Notes: generated by a model from the letters alone, not told the origin. A stretch of DNA of 64,000 nucleotides from Leucaena leucocephala (GCA_037074615.1 CM073558.1:12772001-12836000); one strand, 5' to 3'. Numbered from the stretch's first letter, positions 35,450-47,975 are shown. A program made the numbers and translations.

Positions 35450-37678
35450 CCCACACTTGAACCTTTGTAATCCTGGACAAAGAAATGAATCAATCCTAAA
35501 TCAACACTGTTAAATTCAAGATATCAACATAGTCCATAGTGTACCCTGAAAACAAACAAGTCCTCATCTTTTAGGAATGCAAAGGTGATAATGTGAGTAA
35601 TGCCAAGCAATCAACTACTAAGTGAAATCAACTTCAACTTTATGAGTGCAATAGATCCTCTCAAAGGTTAAGTGTTTAGCTCTCTATTTCCTCTCATTGT
35701 TAGGGTTCTTTCACTCAGATTCTAATTGGAAAACACCCTACCATATGCTTATAATTGCCCTAAATCTCAGCAACTATATAACACTTATGCAAAGAATCAA
35801 GAGGTCTTTTAGGGATGAAATGATGGAAATGGGCCACATGGAATGTAATATGAATAATAGAAAGTACTATATGCATTCAACAATGAATATGAATTCATGT
35901 CTGTAGGGATGTAGATGTGGTAATTGTGCTAATAAGAATTGATAATGGTGCCATCTTCTCTTTTCTTTTTGTTTTCTTTTTCTTGCACTTTCTCTTTTTT
36001 TTATTTTTGTCAGTGCAGTATGTTTCTTTTCTCTTCTTCTTTTGTTTAGAACCTCATTCACGGAAGCTGTAGCACAATAACAACAATAATGAATTTTTGA
36101 CATGAACAAAAATTTTATTTCAAAATGATGTTTATGCACATAGGACTTTCTGTAAGGGTGATGAAAAGAAAAAGTGATGCGCTCAAGAGAGGTGACTAAG
36201 GATGTAATATGTAGTGGGCTTATGTTTGGGATAAAAGGGTTTAGAAAGAATACCTCTATCATGTTCGATTCATAAGTGGGCAAATAATTCTAAACTCAGA
36301 GCCAAGACAAGTTCTAGAGAGTATAAACCAATTAAATAATCACTAAATATATAATTTAAGGCTGAGAATCCTTCCAATAAAGGTTTTGATCTAGATTGCT
36401 CATAAGCTAAAGTCTCAAACAATGTTCATCATTCACTAGGCATTAAAACACTTATCATAATTGAAAACCCTATAAAAAGATGATTTAAAAGTTTCAAATT
36501 AATCACTTAGAACCATGTGATAATCCAAATGTAACATCAAAGGTTTAGGTGTTTTCAAATTCAATTTCCAAGATTTTCCAAAAGAATTCAAGTTAATTGG
36601 AATAATGGAACAATATAAGAATCTCAGTAGTTCAAAAGGGGTCATTCTATACAGCTTTGCACAAGGCAAAGAGAAGTTAATTGGACATTTTTCAAACATT
36701 GGTCATGACATAGAATAGTGAAGGTAATGACCACTTATCACAGGGGTGCATGCTCAGGACTTTTAAAACATTTAGTTGCATCCACGGGGTGTATCTTTCA
36801 TGACGCAAACTCATAGAGGGGGCTAGTGATTACCATATAGGTACTTATGTGGCAACTCTAATCAATAGAGAGTTATTGTCATGACCACTATGTATATAGG
36901 TCGTGACTACAGGTCATAGAGAGCATATAAAGTCTAAAGTTTCATTACAGGTCACGACCCAAAAGTCAGTATGTCATGACCATTTTTCACAGAAACTACC
37001 GAGTGATAATTATCAAAGTCCCAAAATGATTTTTCATGCTAAAACCTTTCCAGTTATCAACAAAGTTTAGAGCGGGGATCCAATTTTTAGAAAATTCATC
37101 ACACATTAAGATCAAAAACAAAAATTTTGTGATGAAAGATTGAATTACTCAAAGAATGTCAAATTGAGTGGCACAAAAACACAAATTGAGTAGCACAGAA
37201 GCAAATATATCTCCCCCATACTTAAACTTGACAGTGTCCTCACTGTTAACTAAACCAAAACAGAAAAAATCACAACCACATTGCAAAGCCAATCAAACGT
37301 AGTTGTAAAATAGCAGGTAGCCTAATCACTCAATGCAAATTAACAATTCAGCACATAGCCACATTTAGGTCATGCAAAGCAATACTAGTAAGGCAGGGAT
37401 GACAAGGTGGGTAAGCTAAGATCATGCATATGAGTATGGAAGCTCCAGAGGGAACAATCAATGACTAAACGATATATGGACAGGAACGGGGGTGTTCAAA
37501 ATAGAAAGAAACCTAGAATAAATGAAAATAAATAGACAATGAAAACTACCTTATTGAAACATCAAGCAGAAAAATTAACTACTACTTCTATTGGTTCATC
37601 CCTTTCCAATCATTAAACCATCATGTCAAGCACAAATAAATTTGTATAGGTAAGAGATAGGAAAGGGATAACTTGGCC
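35450..37678 (-). other. Noncoding 3' region of gypsy element 2
   Basis: The layout matches element 1's 3' region. After integrase there is a hairpin-like AACAGTG/CACTGTC and a purine tract AAGTATGGGGGAGA (minus strand, 37223-37210). GTC(A/G)(C/T)GAC words lie at 36702, 36878, 36900, 36951 and 36973. A 138-codon minus-strand ORF (36283-35867) has a Lys/Arg-rich tract, but its extra length comes from low-complexity sequence. I do not call it a gene. Confidence 0.6.
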
Positions 37679-38900
37679 TTAAGGCGGTAGAGCAGATTGC
37701 TCACAAAGTTTCAAATGGTACCCATTAGCCTAGAAGATTTTCCCAGTCGCCACCTATTTTAATTCAATCATCCCGAAGTCGTGGAATTGAACAACTCTAT
37801 AAGGTCCATCCCAGCTAGTTTTGAATTTTTCATGTTTGAACTTGAACCTAGCTTGGTACTTTAATACTCTGTTACCCTCCTTAAAACTCTTTCTCAAAAT
37901 ATGAGCATCATGGATTAACTTTGTTTTCTGCTTATAAATTTTAGAGCTGCTGTAGGCATCTAATATAATCTCCTCTAACTCCTGAATCTGCAACAAGCTC
38001 TCTGAACTAGCTTCTGCAAGGTCTTCATTATAGGCTTTCACTACCCAAAACATCTTATGCTCTATTTCCACAAGCATGTGACAAGCCTTCCCAAAAATCG
38101 TCCTATAAGGAGACATTCCTAGAAGGGTTTTAAAAGCTATTATGTATGCCTACAATGCATTATCAAGTCATAAATTCCAATCCTTATTAGATGGCTTAAC
38201 CATCCTTTCTAGAATATGCTTAATTTCCCTATTAGAAACCTCTGCTAGACCATTAGTTTGAGGGTGGTATGGGGTTGAGACTTTATGAGTGACCATATTT
38301 TGCCAATAAGCGATTGATTAACTTATTACAGAAATGGGTGCCTTAATCACTGATTAACGCTTTAGGTACTCCAAATCTACTAAATATGAGACCTTAGAAA
38401 CTTGGAGACTATTTGGGCATCATCTAGTCTTGTAAGAATGGCCTCTACCTACCTAGACAAATAGTCTACATCCAATAAAATATAACAAAATCCTACTGAA
38501 GGTGGAAAGAGTCTCATGAAATCTATTCCCCATACATCAAAAACCTCACAAAATATAATAGGTTGTTGTGGCATCTCATGCCTTTTGCCTAATCCCTCCA
38601 AATCTTTGGCATCTATCACAAGCTTTACAAAACTCAAAAGCATCTTTAAAAATGGAAGGCCAATAAAAACTAGATTCAAGGACCCTACGTGCAGTCCTTT
38701 TCCCCCCAAAATAACTGCCATAAACCTATGAATGGCAAGCTTCCAAAACTGATTTGTGATCTTGGTATGGGACACATTGTCTTAATACTTAATATGAGCA
38801 CAACTTTCACAGAAAAGGCTTGTCCCAAATAAAGTATTTAGATTCACTCTTGAGCTTTTGTGCCTGAAACTTAGATAAATGAGATGGGGTTATGTCAATC
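37679..38900 (-). pseudogene. Gypsy integrase of element 2, broken
   Basis: Minus-strand reading gives a zinc-finger region (NQFWKLAIHRFMAVILGGKG near 38750-38690; worn). CEVFDVWGIDFM near 38550 keeps the first catalytic Asp. Then come YILLDVDYLSRWVEAI and GVPKALISD-stop-GTHF near 38375-38330, which keeps the second Asp but has a stop in place of Gln. The C-terminal part is open for 120 codons (38116-37754): [67 protein letters not shown]. The pol frame ends at a stop at 37681-37679. It is less worn than element 1's integrase but still interrupted. Confidence 0.9.
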
Positions 38901-39889
38901 TCAATAAAATTAAGTAAATGAGCATACCAAGGTTATACTACAGCAATAAGAGAAAGGGATTGATTAGGGAAAGAATCACAAATAAGGTCAGAACTATGTA
39001 CTCCCCTTATCTCTGTTGGTAACCTGCTCAGATGATCTGTAACATGGTTCACATTTCCAGCCTGATCCCTCACTTCTATATCGAACTCTTGAAGTAGTAG
39101 CATCCACCGTAGAAGTCTTGGCTTAGATTGAGGCTTATGGAACAAGTACTTGACTGATGCATGATCTATGTAAACTATAGCTCTGGAGGTAATGAGATAT
39201 GCTCTGAATTTATCCAAAGCCATTACAATTGCAAATAATTCTTTCTTAGTAGTGGTATAATTAATTTGAGTAGCACAAGTATTTTAGAGGCATAAGCAAT
39301 CACCCTAGATAAATTATCTTCCTTTTGTCCTATCATAGCTCCCACAGCATAATTGGAAGCATCACATGATAGTGCAAAAGGAAGATCCCAATTTAGTGAA
39401 GTTAGGATAGGTGGAGAAACCAACCTACCCTTCAATTTTTCAAAAGCCTCTTTGCATTCAGTAGAAAAAATAAATTCGGTGTCCTTTTGAAGAAGTTTTG
39501 AGAGTGGCAAAGTAATTTTGCTAAAGTCTTTAATGAATCTTCTATAAAATCCAACATGCCCCAAAAAAGATTGAAGTTCTTTTAAAGTTTTGAGGTAGGG
39601 CAACGAGGAGATGACTTCAATTTTTGCTTTATCTACCTCAATCCCCTTGCTAGATATAAGATGTCCAAGTACTATTCCATGATCAACCATGAACTGGAAC
39701 TTTTCAAAGTTCAAAACCATTTTTTTCTCAATAGATCTAGCAAGGATGCTATCAAGGCTTTCTAGACACTCATCAAAAGATTTCTATATATAGTAAAACT
39801 GTCCATGAATACATCCATGCATTTTTCAATGAAATCAGCAAATATAGAAAGCATACAACGCTAAAATGTGCCTGGAGCATTACATAAAC
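38901..39889 (-). pseudogene. RT C-terminal half and RNase H of element 2
   Basis: From right to left on the minus strand: LCNAPGTF then the catalytic box reading FMDS in place of (F/Y)MDD near 39800. Next are EKFQFMVDHGIVLGHLISSKGIEVDKAKIEVI (39705-39610), LQSFLGHVGFYRRFIKDFSKI (thumb) and FALSCDASNYAVGAMIGQ near 39375 (start of RNase H). Then [25 protein letters not shown] and [34 protein letters not shown] (39214-39010) follow. Two long open frames (39720-39223 and 39223-38933) meet at a frameshift. The lost second Asp of the catalytic box makes it inactive. The RT is cut at 39889 by a solo LTR and continues at 42944. Confidence 0.92.
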
Positions 39890-42800
39890 TGTCATATCCT
39901 AATTTTTTCCTATTTGTATAATACTGATAATGGAAAGAGGTTTGGAAAGGATTATGACGATTATAAGAAGAAATAATAGAGGTTAAATGAGTTTTGAAGG
40001 AAGAAAGGGACCTAAACAAAATTAAAAAAGTTTAAAGGCCAAAAGATAAAGTAGAAACTAAAGTTGGGCCAAAAGTGGTAATTTCTAAAAATTTAGGGAC
40101 CTAACTGTAAATAAGCAAAAATTCAGGGACCAAAATGTAATTATGAGAAAGTTCAGCTGAAACAAGCCAAAAATGCCTGGAATCATATAAGACCCAAATT
40201 TTACCAGTAGATAGATAAAAATATTCTGGTCAGTTTAAGGCAACACATAATTTTGATTTGAGGTCCCAATTAATTAATATAAATTTTTGAAGTTAGAAGA
40301 ATTATTATAGTATTTTTTAGACATCAGAATTAGATGAAACTTTATAGGAAATTCCTATATTTAATGAAGAATTTATAACATTGACAGAGTCAGAAAAGGA
40401 ATGCTGTAGAATCCTTACGGGATTTTACGGCGAAATAAAATACTCGATAAATAGGATCGGGAGAGTTATCTTGTGAATTGGACCATAAAGACAATAAAGG
40501 CAATAAGCCCATATTAAGGCCCAAATGGCACTATCATGACCCCAAAAAGGTAGTGAGATAGTTAAGTAGGCCAGAGTCCAGACCAATCCAGGAAAAGTAC
40601 AAAATTAAGAAAATGCCCCTGTACCAGTGATTGATGGAGGGTATTTTAGTCATTTTGGATAGGCAAAAAATGTGTAATGTAGTATAAATGTGATTAGTCA
40701 GAGCTAGTCTATGCTCTGAGGCAGTGCAAAGAGGGGTAAAATAATTATTATGCCCTTAGGGTTAATATAGAATAAGATAGAAAACCAAGGGCATTTTAGT
40801 CATTTTCCAAGGGATCTGTAATTAAGTTGTGGCCCAGTACAAGTATGTCATTGGTAGGAAGAATCCGGATACTAGATTTAAGGTCATAAAGTATATTATG
40901 GAATCTCAGAAAAAATTATATTTATAAAATAGTCCGATTTTTAGGAAATCAGACTGAGCTGGTACCGGATTGGACTATAATTTTTCCAGAAGCTTCTCCC
41001 ATTAGAATTTTGCCACATAATCCCTTTGAGGTGTCCCTTGTGATGTCATGGATGATATCACAATTACCCTTTTTAAAAAAGTTAAATTCAAGATTAAAGT
41101 GGGCCTCTAGATCAAATAGTAACCAAATCAATCTTGGCCATTGATTTTCCATGGATTTTGGCTATAAATACCCCCTCAAATCTGCATCAAAACCTTGAGC
41201 CATGGAACCTTAGGGGAAACTCTTGGAAAATGGAAACTCAAGCCAAGATAAAGAAGATTCAAGGTAAAGTTCAAGCAATCTAGAGATTAAAGGCAAGCAA
41301 TATCTCCTAGCTTATTTTCCTTTGATTTGGGAGCTTGAACTTAGGGTTTTCAAGGGAGAAAAGTTGAGTTTCATCTAAGGTGTTGTGCTGTCCAAAAACG
41401 TTAGATGAAAAGGAAAAGAAGAAATTAAAGTTAGAAACATATAATTGAAGCTTAAACAAGCTAGTTAAGTGATGGGTTGTTGAATCAAGTTGATATTCTT
41501 GACTTTACCATAATGGAACCTGTTTGGTATGCACTATTCATGAGGGAATCAAATGGAATTTCAATGATTTAATGCTTCCATTGAATTTATGTGATGATTT
41601 TGTGTAGGATTCAAAATATTTTGAACCTTGGAAGCATTGAAATTCCAAGATTGTAGTTTTTGAAATCCTTCTCTATTACTGTTCACTCGCATGAATAGTG
41701 ATTAAAATTTCATAATTTTGATGCTTCCAATGGTTTTAAAATGAAAAGTTGTGTGGGGTAAAGTGAAGAAACAAGTATGGGAAGCATTAGAATCAAAATG
41801 AGAATTTTTGAAAGAATCATATGCATACGTTCAGTTCTGTACAGAAGGCCATGAAGGAGGTAGAATTTTATTATTCTAAGCTCATAGATGGATTCAAAAG
41901 ATGATATTGTGTAGGGTAAAGTTAAGACATCAATTGATTCAAATGCCAAGTCCATTAGTTAAGATTAAGAAAAGTAAATGAGCTTAATGTTCAAGAGGGA
42001 GTTATCTTAGTTAAAGTGTACTTAATGCTCAAGCAAGTTAGATTATGATGAATGAATGATTATGTGATGTTAGGAATTGGTTGGTATGCTCCAAGAAAGG
42101 CAGCCACATGTTCAAGAAAAGTAAGAAGGAAGTGGTTAGATAGTTCAAAGAAAGTCAAGTATATGAGGTAATAAACTTATTCTAAACTTGTATGCATTGA
42201 ATGTTATGCTTGATTGTGCTATGGCTGTGTTGAATTGTGTTGCATATGTGCTTGTGTATGAAGATCTATTTCTATTATTACTTTGGCCAATTGTATTTCA
42301 TATGTTACATGGAAGCATGCACATTACACAATGCTAACACTTTAACAAGCAAGCACAAGTATTTACATTAATGCATGCATTATTTATTACCGTTTGCTAC
42401 TAAGATTTCCCCAGAAATCTCATCCCTTTCCATGTAATCCCAATCCCACAGGTTTATGAATAATGAAAGAGGATAATGAAGCATGAAGAAAAGCTTGGGA
42501 TTGGATAGTATATATGTTATGTGAAGAATTATTATGTGTAATATTGGTGTATGGCCAATATAAGTAGTGATGGTCATGATGTAATGAAAAATAGTAAATG
42601 ATGGAATAAATGAATGAAATTTTACAGACATTTAGATGACATGCCAAGCTTCATTTTGACACCAAGAATGCTTTATTTGGATGTCTGTACAAAGAGAACT
42701 AATTTTCCAAAATAAGGGACCAGATGTTATCTTCATGTAGCTTTTTTAACCACATCATTTCGATTTTTTTAGAATTAATTATGACTTTTTGAAGTTCGTT

Positions 42801-42938
42801 GTATAATCTGGAATACCATATGAATAGTAACATGAGAAAGTAAAATTCTAAATTTGGCTAATGGACTTCCAAGGTCTTGTAAGTGGTTCCAAATGCTACT
42901 GAATGGTCCATAAGATGTATAAGAGTAAGGATATTACA
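39890..42938 (+). mobile_element. Solo long LTR, subtype A, inserted in RT of element 2
   Basis: TGTCATATCC...GGATATTACA, 3049 bp, with flanks TAAAC (39885-39889) and CAAAC (42939-42943), 4/5 matching. The RT sequence on both sides joins correctly (FGLCNAPGTF) when it is removed. It contains TATAAATA (41163-41170) and a micro-ORF with one codon deleted in frame (41230-41283, 17 codons). The donor-like site is changed to AAAGGCAAGC. The hairpin AGATTTC-CCCA-GAAATCT is at 42403-42420. A segment near 42715 is shorter than in the copy at 43952. Confidence 0.9.
41163..41170 (+). promoter_or_regulatory. LTR TATA box
   Basis: TATAAATA follows the conserved block GATCAAATAGTAACCAAAT...CTTGGCCATTGATTTTCC (about 41112-41150) inside the solo LTR at 39890-42938. 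Confidence 0.6.
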
Positions 42939-42943
42939 CAAAC

Positions 42944-43078
42944 CAAATGGCATTCCTTTATAGGCATATGTACCAAAGGGGCATGTAAATGTCATATTTT
43001 CCTAGTCCCTCGGGTCTATTGGAATCTAGAAATACCCTGAATATACATCTAGGAAATAATAATGGCTTTTCCCTGGCA
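42944..43078 (-). pseudogene. RT middle fragment of element 2 fused to the primer site
   Basis: Minus-strand reading gives GKSHYYFLDVYSGYF, then an interrupted FPIDP/ARGLG-like stretch and YAYKGMPFG, the RT segment just before LCNAPGTF (39889 side). At 43078 it is joined directly to the primer-binding site. Everything upstream in RT, protease and Gag is therefore missing. Confidence 0.85.
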
Positions 43079-43087
43079 ACGATGCCA
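43070..43087 (-). promoter_or_regulatory. Primer-binding site, tRNA-Asp type
   Basis: Minus strand TGGCATCGTTGCCAGGGA matches 15 of 18 positions of the tRNA-Asp-complementary site usual for Athila-like elements. It lies 15 bases after the 3' end of the 5' LTR (43103). Confidence 0.7.
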
Positions 43088-45283
43088 TTGATGAGGTCGG
43101 ATTGTCGTGGTCTAATCCATCAAAATAAAGTTTATTGCACCCAATATAATGTAGTATAAGGCACAACTCTATCATCCTTCTGGAGGAGCCTTTTATGTGG
43201 ATACCTAGTAGATTAGATGTCAAAATCAATGAAAAACCTGAGCAGGAATAAAATGGTTTTTGGGTTTTAGTGATTGATGCATAAAAGTAGGGTGCAGAAA
43301 GATAAATGTTTTTAGATTTTTGATTAAGATGAAAATGAGTTAGTTTATTGAGAAATATGTTATGAAAGACTCTTGATGATGAAAACGTATCTATTCTTGC
43401 TCTTACATTTAAAATTGGAGTTTAGAAAGCACTAAGACTCAAAGAAAATGTCAATCAATCGATTGAGCTTAGAACCCTAATTTTCCTTAAACCCCTTTGA
43501 TCAAAGCTGGTTTAAGAACTATTAGTGAACTGTCATAAACCACTTAGCGCATAAATTGAGTTTAGATGATAAAAATGCCTTTGAATGGTCGTCGATCAAA
43601 AATCCTAGATTTCAAGCAATGAATTAGTTTACAACGATCGCTGATAATAACCCACTCTCTTAAAATCAAAATTAAAATATTCTATTAAAAGCAAACATTC
43701 AAATCATCCGAATTCAATTACAAAGTCTAATCTAAGAATGATCAATCGATATTCAAACCTTGCTCAGAAGATGAAAACCCTAGATGTAGCAGTAATCATA
43801 ACATGAGAAGATGCAAATTAGAGTAGTATAAACTCCTCGTTTAAGTCTATGAGCTCAAGATATCTGATTCATCACTAAGAGGCTAAAGGTTTAGCCTCTC
43901 ATGACTCTTGCTGTACTATAATCGTTGTTCAGTTGAGATGCCATGAAGAAATGTCATATCCTAATTTTTCCCTATCTGTATAGTACTGATAGTGGAAAGA
44001 GGTTTAAGAAGGATCATGACAAAGATCATAAGAAATGATAAAGGTTAAATGAGTCTTGAAGGAAGAAAGGGACCTAAACGAAAATTGGAAAAGTTTAAAG
44101 GCCAAAAGTTAAAGTAGAAACAAAAGTTGGGCCAAAAGTTGTAATTTTCAAAAGTTTAGGGACCTAAATGTAAATATCCAAAAAGTTAGGGATATAAATG
44201 TAATTAAACAAAAAGTCAGGGACATAAATGTAATTATGGAAAAGTTCAGCCAGAAAAGGCTTAGAACTGCCTGTAAGTATTTCAGTCCCACATTCCATCA
44301 GTAAATAGAGGAAGTCATACTGGGTAATCTGGCATGATACATAAATTTTATTAGAGCTCTAGACAGCAGAAAATTATCTGATAGTCTAAAAGTTATCTGA
44401 AATTTTATCAGATTTCATGGACTTCAGATATAAGTGGGCAAATTACAGGAAAGTGTGCCCTACAGTGTCAGATGTCCTGGATCTGACAGAACTCCAGAAG
44501 AAGTTCTGTATAAAAAGTTATTCACATATCAGTGAATTTTGACGGGAGTTTGTTAACACCCGTGATCCGATAATGGAACTTATCGGTATGTAAGCCTGGA
44601 TAGAATGAGATCAGATGACCTCATATATAGGCCCATAATGATGCCAAGGAAGGCCCAAAACCCAGGGTACCAGTCTATCAGTAGAAGGGGCCAGTGCCAG
44701 AAAAAGTGCGAAATTACGAAAGTGCCCCTGGATGCCCAGATTGTACCAGAGATGGATGAAGGGCATTTTGGTCATCTGGGACAGGCTAAAAATGTGACAC
44801 ATAGTATAAATATGATTAGTTGAGCCAATATATGCCCTGAGACAGTACAAGAAGGGGTGAAATGACAATTATGCCCTTAGGGTCAATATAGTGCAAGAAA
44901 GGACACCAAGGGTATTTTGGTCATTTCTCAAGGGATCTGTCATGCAGTTATGGCTAGTACAAGTATGTCAATGGTATGAGAAGCCTAGACATTAATTTTT
45001 AGGATAGAATACATATCCTGGTATATTATAAAAAATTAGGAACAGAACACAGTCCGATTGTTGTGAAATTGTACTGATCGGTACCGGATTGGACTAGAAT
45101 TTCTCCATAAGGTTCCTTACACTATGAGCACGCCACCTAACCCCTTGAGGTGTCCTTTGAGCTGTCCCACATGATGTCATAATTATTATTTTATGAAAAA
45201 GTTAAATCCAAGATTAAATGTGGGCCTTTAGATCAAATAGTAACCAAATCAATCTTGGCCATTCATTTTTCTTGGATTTTGGC

Positions 45284-45291
45284 TATAAATA
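45284..45291 (+). promoter_or_regulatory. LTR TATA box
   Basis: TATAAATA follows the block GATCAAATAGTAACC...AATCTTGGCCATTCATTTTT (45232-45270) in the best-preserved LTR copy. It is 66 bases before the micro-ORF start. Confidence 0.65.
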
Positions 45292-46542
45292 CCCCTCAAT
45301 TCTGGTTCAGAACCGTAAGCTCATGTACCCTTGGGGAAGCTCTTGCAAAATGGAAACTCAAGCCAAGACAAAGAAGATTCAAGGTTCCAAAGTTCAAGCA
45401 AGCTAGAGATTAAAGCTAAGCAATCTCTCCTAGCTTATTTTCCTTTGATTTGGGAGCTTGAACTTAGGGTTTTAATGGGAGAAAAGTTGAGTTTTCTCTA
45501 AGGGAAGGTTCTGCCCAAAGACCTTAAAGGAAAATGGAAAGAAGAAATTAAAGTTAGAACTATATGATTGAAGCTTAAACAAGCTAGTTAAGTGATTGGT
45601 TGTGGAATCAAGTTGATATTCTTGACTTTGCCATGGTGTGCACTGTTCGGTCTGCACTGTTCATGAGGGAAGGAAATTGAATTTCAATGATTTAATGCTT
45701 CCATTGAGTTTGTATGATGATTTTGTGTAGGATTGAAAAGGTTTTGAACCTTGAAAACACTAAAATCTCAAGGTTGTAGTCTTTGAAATTCCCTACAGTT
45801 ACTGTTCACTCGCATGAACAGTGATTGGAATTTCATGATTTTGATGGTTCCAATGGTTTTAAAATGAAAAGTTGTGTGGGGTAAAGTGGGGAAACAAGTA
45901 TGGGAAGAACAATCAAAATGAGAATTTTTGAAAGAATTGTGTGCTTATGTTCAATTCTGTACAGCAGGCCATGAAGGAGCTGGAATTTCATGATTCTAAG
46001 CTCATAAATGAGTTCAAAATATGAAATTGTATAGGGTAAAGTCAAGACATCAATTGATTCAATAGCCAAGTGGATTAGTGAATATTAGGGAAAGTTATGA
46101 CAATAAAGAGTATAACAAAGTTAATCTTGAACATGGTTGGAGTTCATGAGTCCTAATGAATTATGTGATGAATATGAATGTGTTTAGGACCTTGAAACAT
46201 CCAAGAACATGTTGGGAAGTGATTGGCATAAAGGCTTAATGGTTGGAAAGCTAGGGAGCAAGGGCTAAAGGTCAAGAGGAAAGCTTAAGTGCAAGGTAGT
46301 GAACTTACCTCTTTATGTGCTTGATGTGGTATGCTTATGTATTGACATGTATATGTTATTTGAATAATATTGTGACATGATAAATGATGTTGAATGTGTT
46401 ATGAATAACATGTTTCCATGGCCATGCACTTTATGTAAAAGTTTGTAGCATGATGGCATGTCACTAATCAAAGAAAGTTAATGAAATTACATATCATGCA
46501 TTAGCATCCATCTTGCATATTTAAGTGGTAATGTTTGCTACT

Positions 46543-46560
46543 GAGATTCCCTAGAATCTC
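46543..46560 (+). other. Conserved LTR hairpin
   Basis: GAGATTC-CCTA-GAATCTC is a perfect 7-bp stem with a 4-base loop, preceded by TTTGCTACT. Counterparts with changed but still complementary arms lie at 31553-31572, 42403-42420 and 62023-62042. Confidence 0.6.
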
Positions 46561-47975
46561 ACTCTCCCATAACCAACCAATTTAGGTCAAGCATGAAGAA
46601 AAGGTATGCATGGAGAAGAGCAAAAGCATGGAAGAAGAAAAGTGAAGTATTTAAGATGTTAGCATATGCTATGCACTTTCCATGTATGTCAAAGATATAT
46701 AAAGTATCTATTTATGTGATGAGATTGTATGAAACAATTATTACATAACCCCATGATGTGTATGAATTCAGAAAAGGCAAAAGAGATGATTTATGTATGC
46801 TGAAACAATTATCGGAAATGAAAGAAAAGAAACTGAAATGGTAAAAACGTAGGTCCTGAAGCAGTTTTGTTGTGGCTTCAGTTTGACCTAGCAAATGAAG
46901 GAATTATTTCACAAAATTTTATGAGCTTGTAGCACACATCCATAGCTTTAAGTGCATAGGTAGAACGTTTCATTTGGATGTGTATATCAAGAGAAATGAA
47001 TTTCCAAAATCAGGGACCAGAAACTGTTTCCAGAGTTTTTGATCAAATGAACAGTAAACTTCAACGAATAAACTGTATCAATTGGATAATCATTTGGTCT
47101 AGAAATTATTTTTACCTTAAATTTCAAGATGTTATGTTCATTTAGCTTTTTGAACCACCTCATTTCTAGTTTTCTAGAATTAATTATGATTTTTTGAAGT
47201 TCGTTGCGTAATCTGGAATACCATATGAACAGTAACCCGAGAAAGAGTAAAATTCCAGATTTGGCTAATGGACTTCCAAGGTCTTGTAAGTAGTTCTAAA
47301 TGCTACTGAATGGTCCCTAAGACATATAAAAGTAAGGATGTTACAAGAAACACTGGAAAGTTGGTAGATTGGTGGTGTAGAGATATGGAGAAATCTATGG
47401 AAAGGTGTAGAACGATGGAAGAGGTTGAGAAGGTGATCAGATAGCACTAAAGTATTGGTTCGTAACCTAATAAGGTCAAAAACTAGCCTCTTCTTTTGAC
47501 GGTAGCCTTCCTCCCCTTTTATTTTGGCATAACCTAATTCAAAACACACATTTTCACCGATTTTGCATTTTAGTCACGACCAGATCCATGTTTTGGTCGT
47601 GACCTATAAACATAGAGAGAATTCCAGAAGAGTTAAGGTCACGACCAGCGGACTCTTTAGTAGCGATTAAAATGTGCAAGAGTGTGGTTTTACTTTCATT
47701 GACTTATGATTTCTTTCATAGTCATTGCTCTCTTCCAAAATACCTATAAACCAAAATAAAAGTTCACTGTAAAAGTCCAAATTAATAAATAACAGAATCT
47801 ATGCAGTTTGGAAGAGTTAATTTATCATTTTAACCTTTAATTAGCACATTGTCACGTACAGTCATTCATTAACACAAAAGTATAATTTAAGGCACAAAAT
47901 GGATGGTAAAGTTGTTATAAAACTCTTAAAATTGTAATAGAAACCATATACAAAATGTGTCTTATTAACAGTTAT

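Larger units (their letters stand above)
43952..47345 (+). mobile_element. Complete solo long LTR, subtype A (reference copy)
   Basis: TGTCATATCC...GGATGTTACA, 3394 bp, flanked by a perfect AGAAA duplication (43947-43951 and 47346-47350). The gypsy LTR is continuous across it, as shown by alignment with 34815-34835. Landmarks are TATAAATA at 45284-45291 and a micro-ORF at 45350-45406 (METQAKTKKIQGSKVQAS). The donor-like site has G to C change (AAAGCTAAGC, near 45412). The inverted repeat ACTGTTCA / TGAACAGT lies at 45801-45822, and the perfect hairpin at 46543-46560. There is no gag-pol. This copy defines the family best because both ends and the TSD are intact. Confidence 0.95.
33979..47970 (-). 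mobile_element. Ty3/gypsy element 2 (Athila/Tat-like), two LTRs, internally deleted
   Basis: Element-level entry. Left flank GTTAC (33974-33978) and right flank GTTAT (47971-47975) match at 4 of 5 bases. In minus-strand order it has a 5' LTR (47970-43103, split by a solo LTR), a primer site (43087-43070), part of RT, a solo LTR (42938-39890) and the rest of RT with RNase H. Integrase, a noncoding 3' region and a 3' LTR (35449-33979) follow. Without the two inserts it is about 7.5 kb. Gag, protease and the first half of RT are missing, replaced by a junction at a short shared sequence at the primer site. Confidence 0.88.
43103..47970 (-). mobile_element. 5' LTR of gypsy element 2, split by a solo LTR
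   Basis: Minus strand start TGTTAATAAGACAC at 47970 and end ACCACGACA at 43103. Its own sequence is 43103-43951 plus 47351-47970 (with one copy of AGAAA), about 1470 bp, the same as the 3' LTR. GTC(A/G)(C/T)GAC words lie at 47573, 47596 and 47638, the same relative place as in the 3' LTR. Confidence 0.82.

Noticed and set aside
35867..36283. 138-codon minus-strand ORF with a Lys/Arg-rich tract as a host gene
   Set aside because: It lies in the noncoding 3' region of gypsy element 2; the basic part comes from a pyrimidine-rich low-complexity run.
45218..45406. 62-codon ORF covering promoter and leader of the LTR
   Set aside because: Its start lies upstream of the TATA box; only the last 18 codons (from 45350) are shared by other copies.
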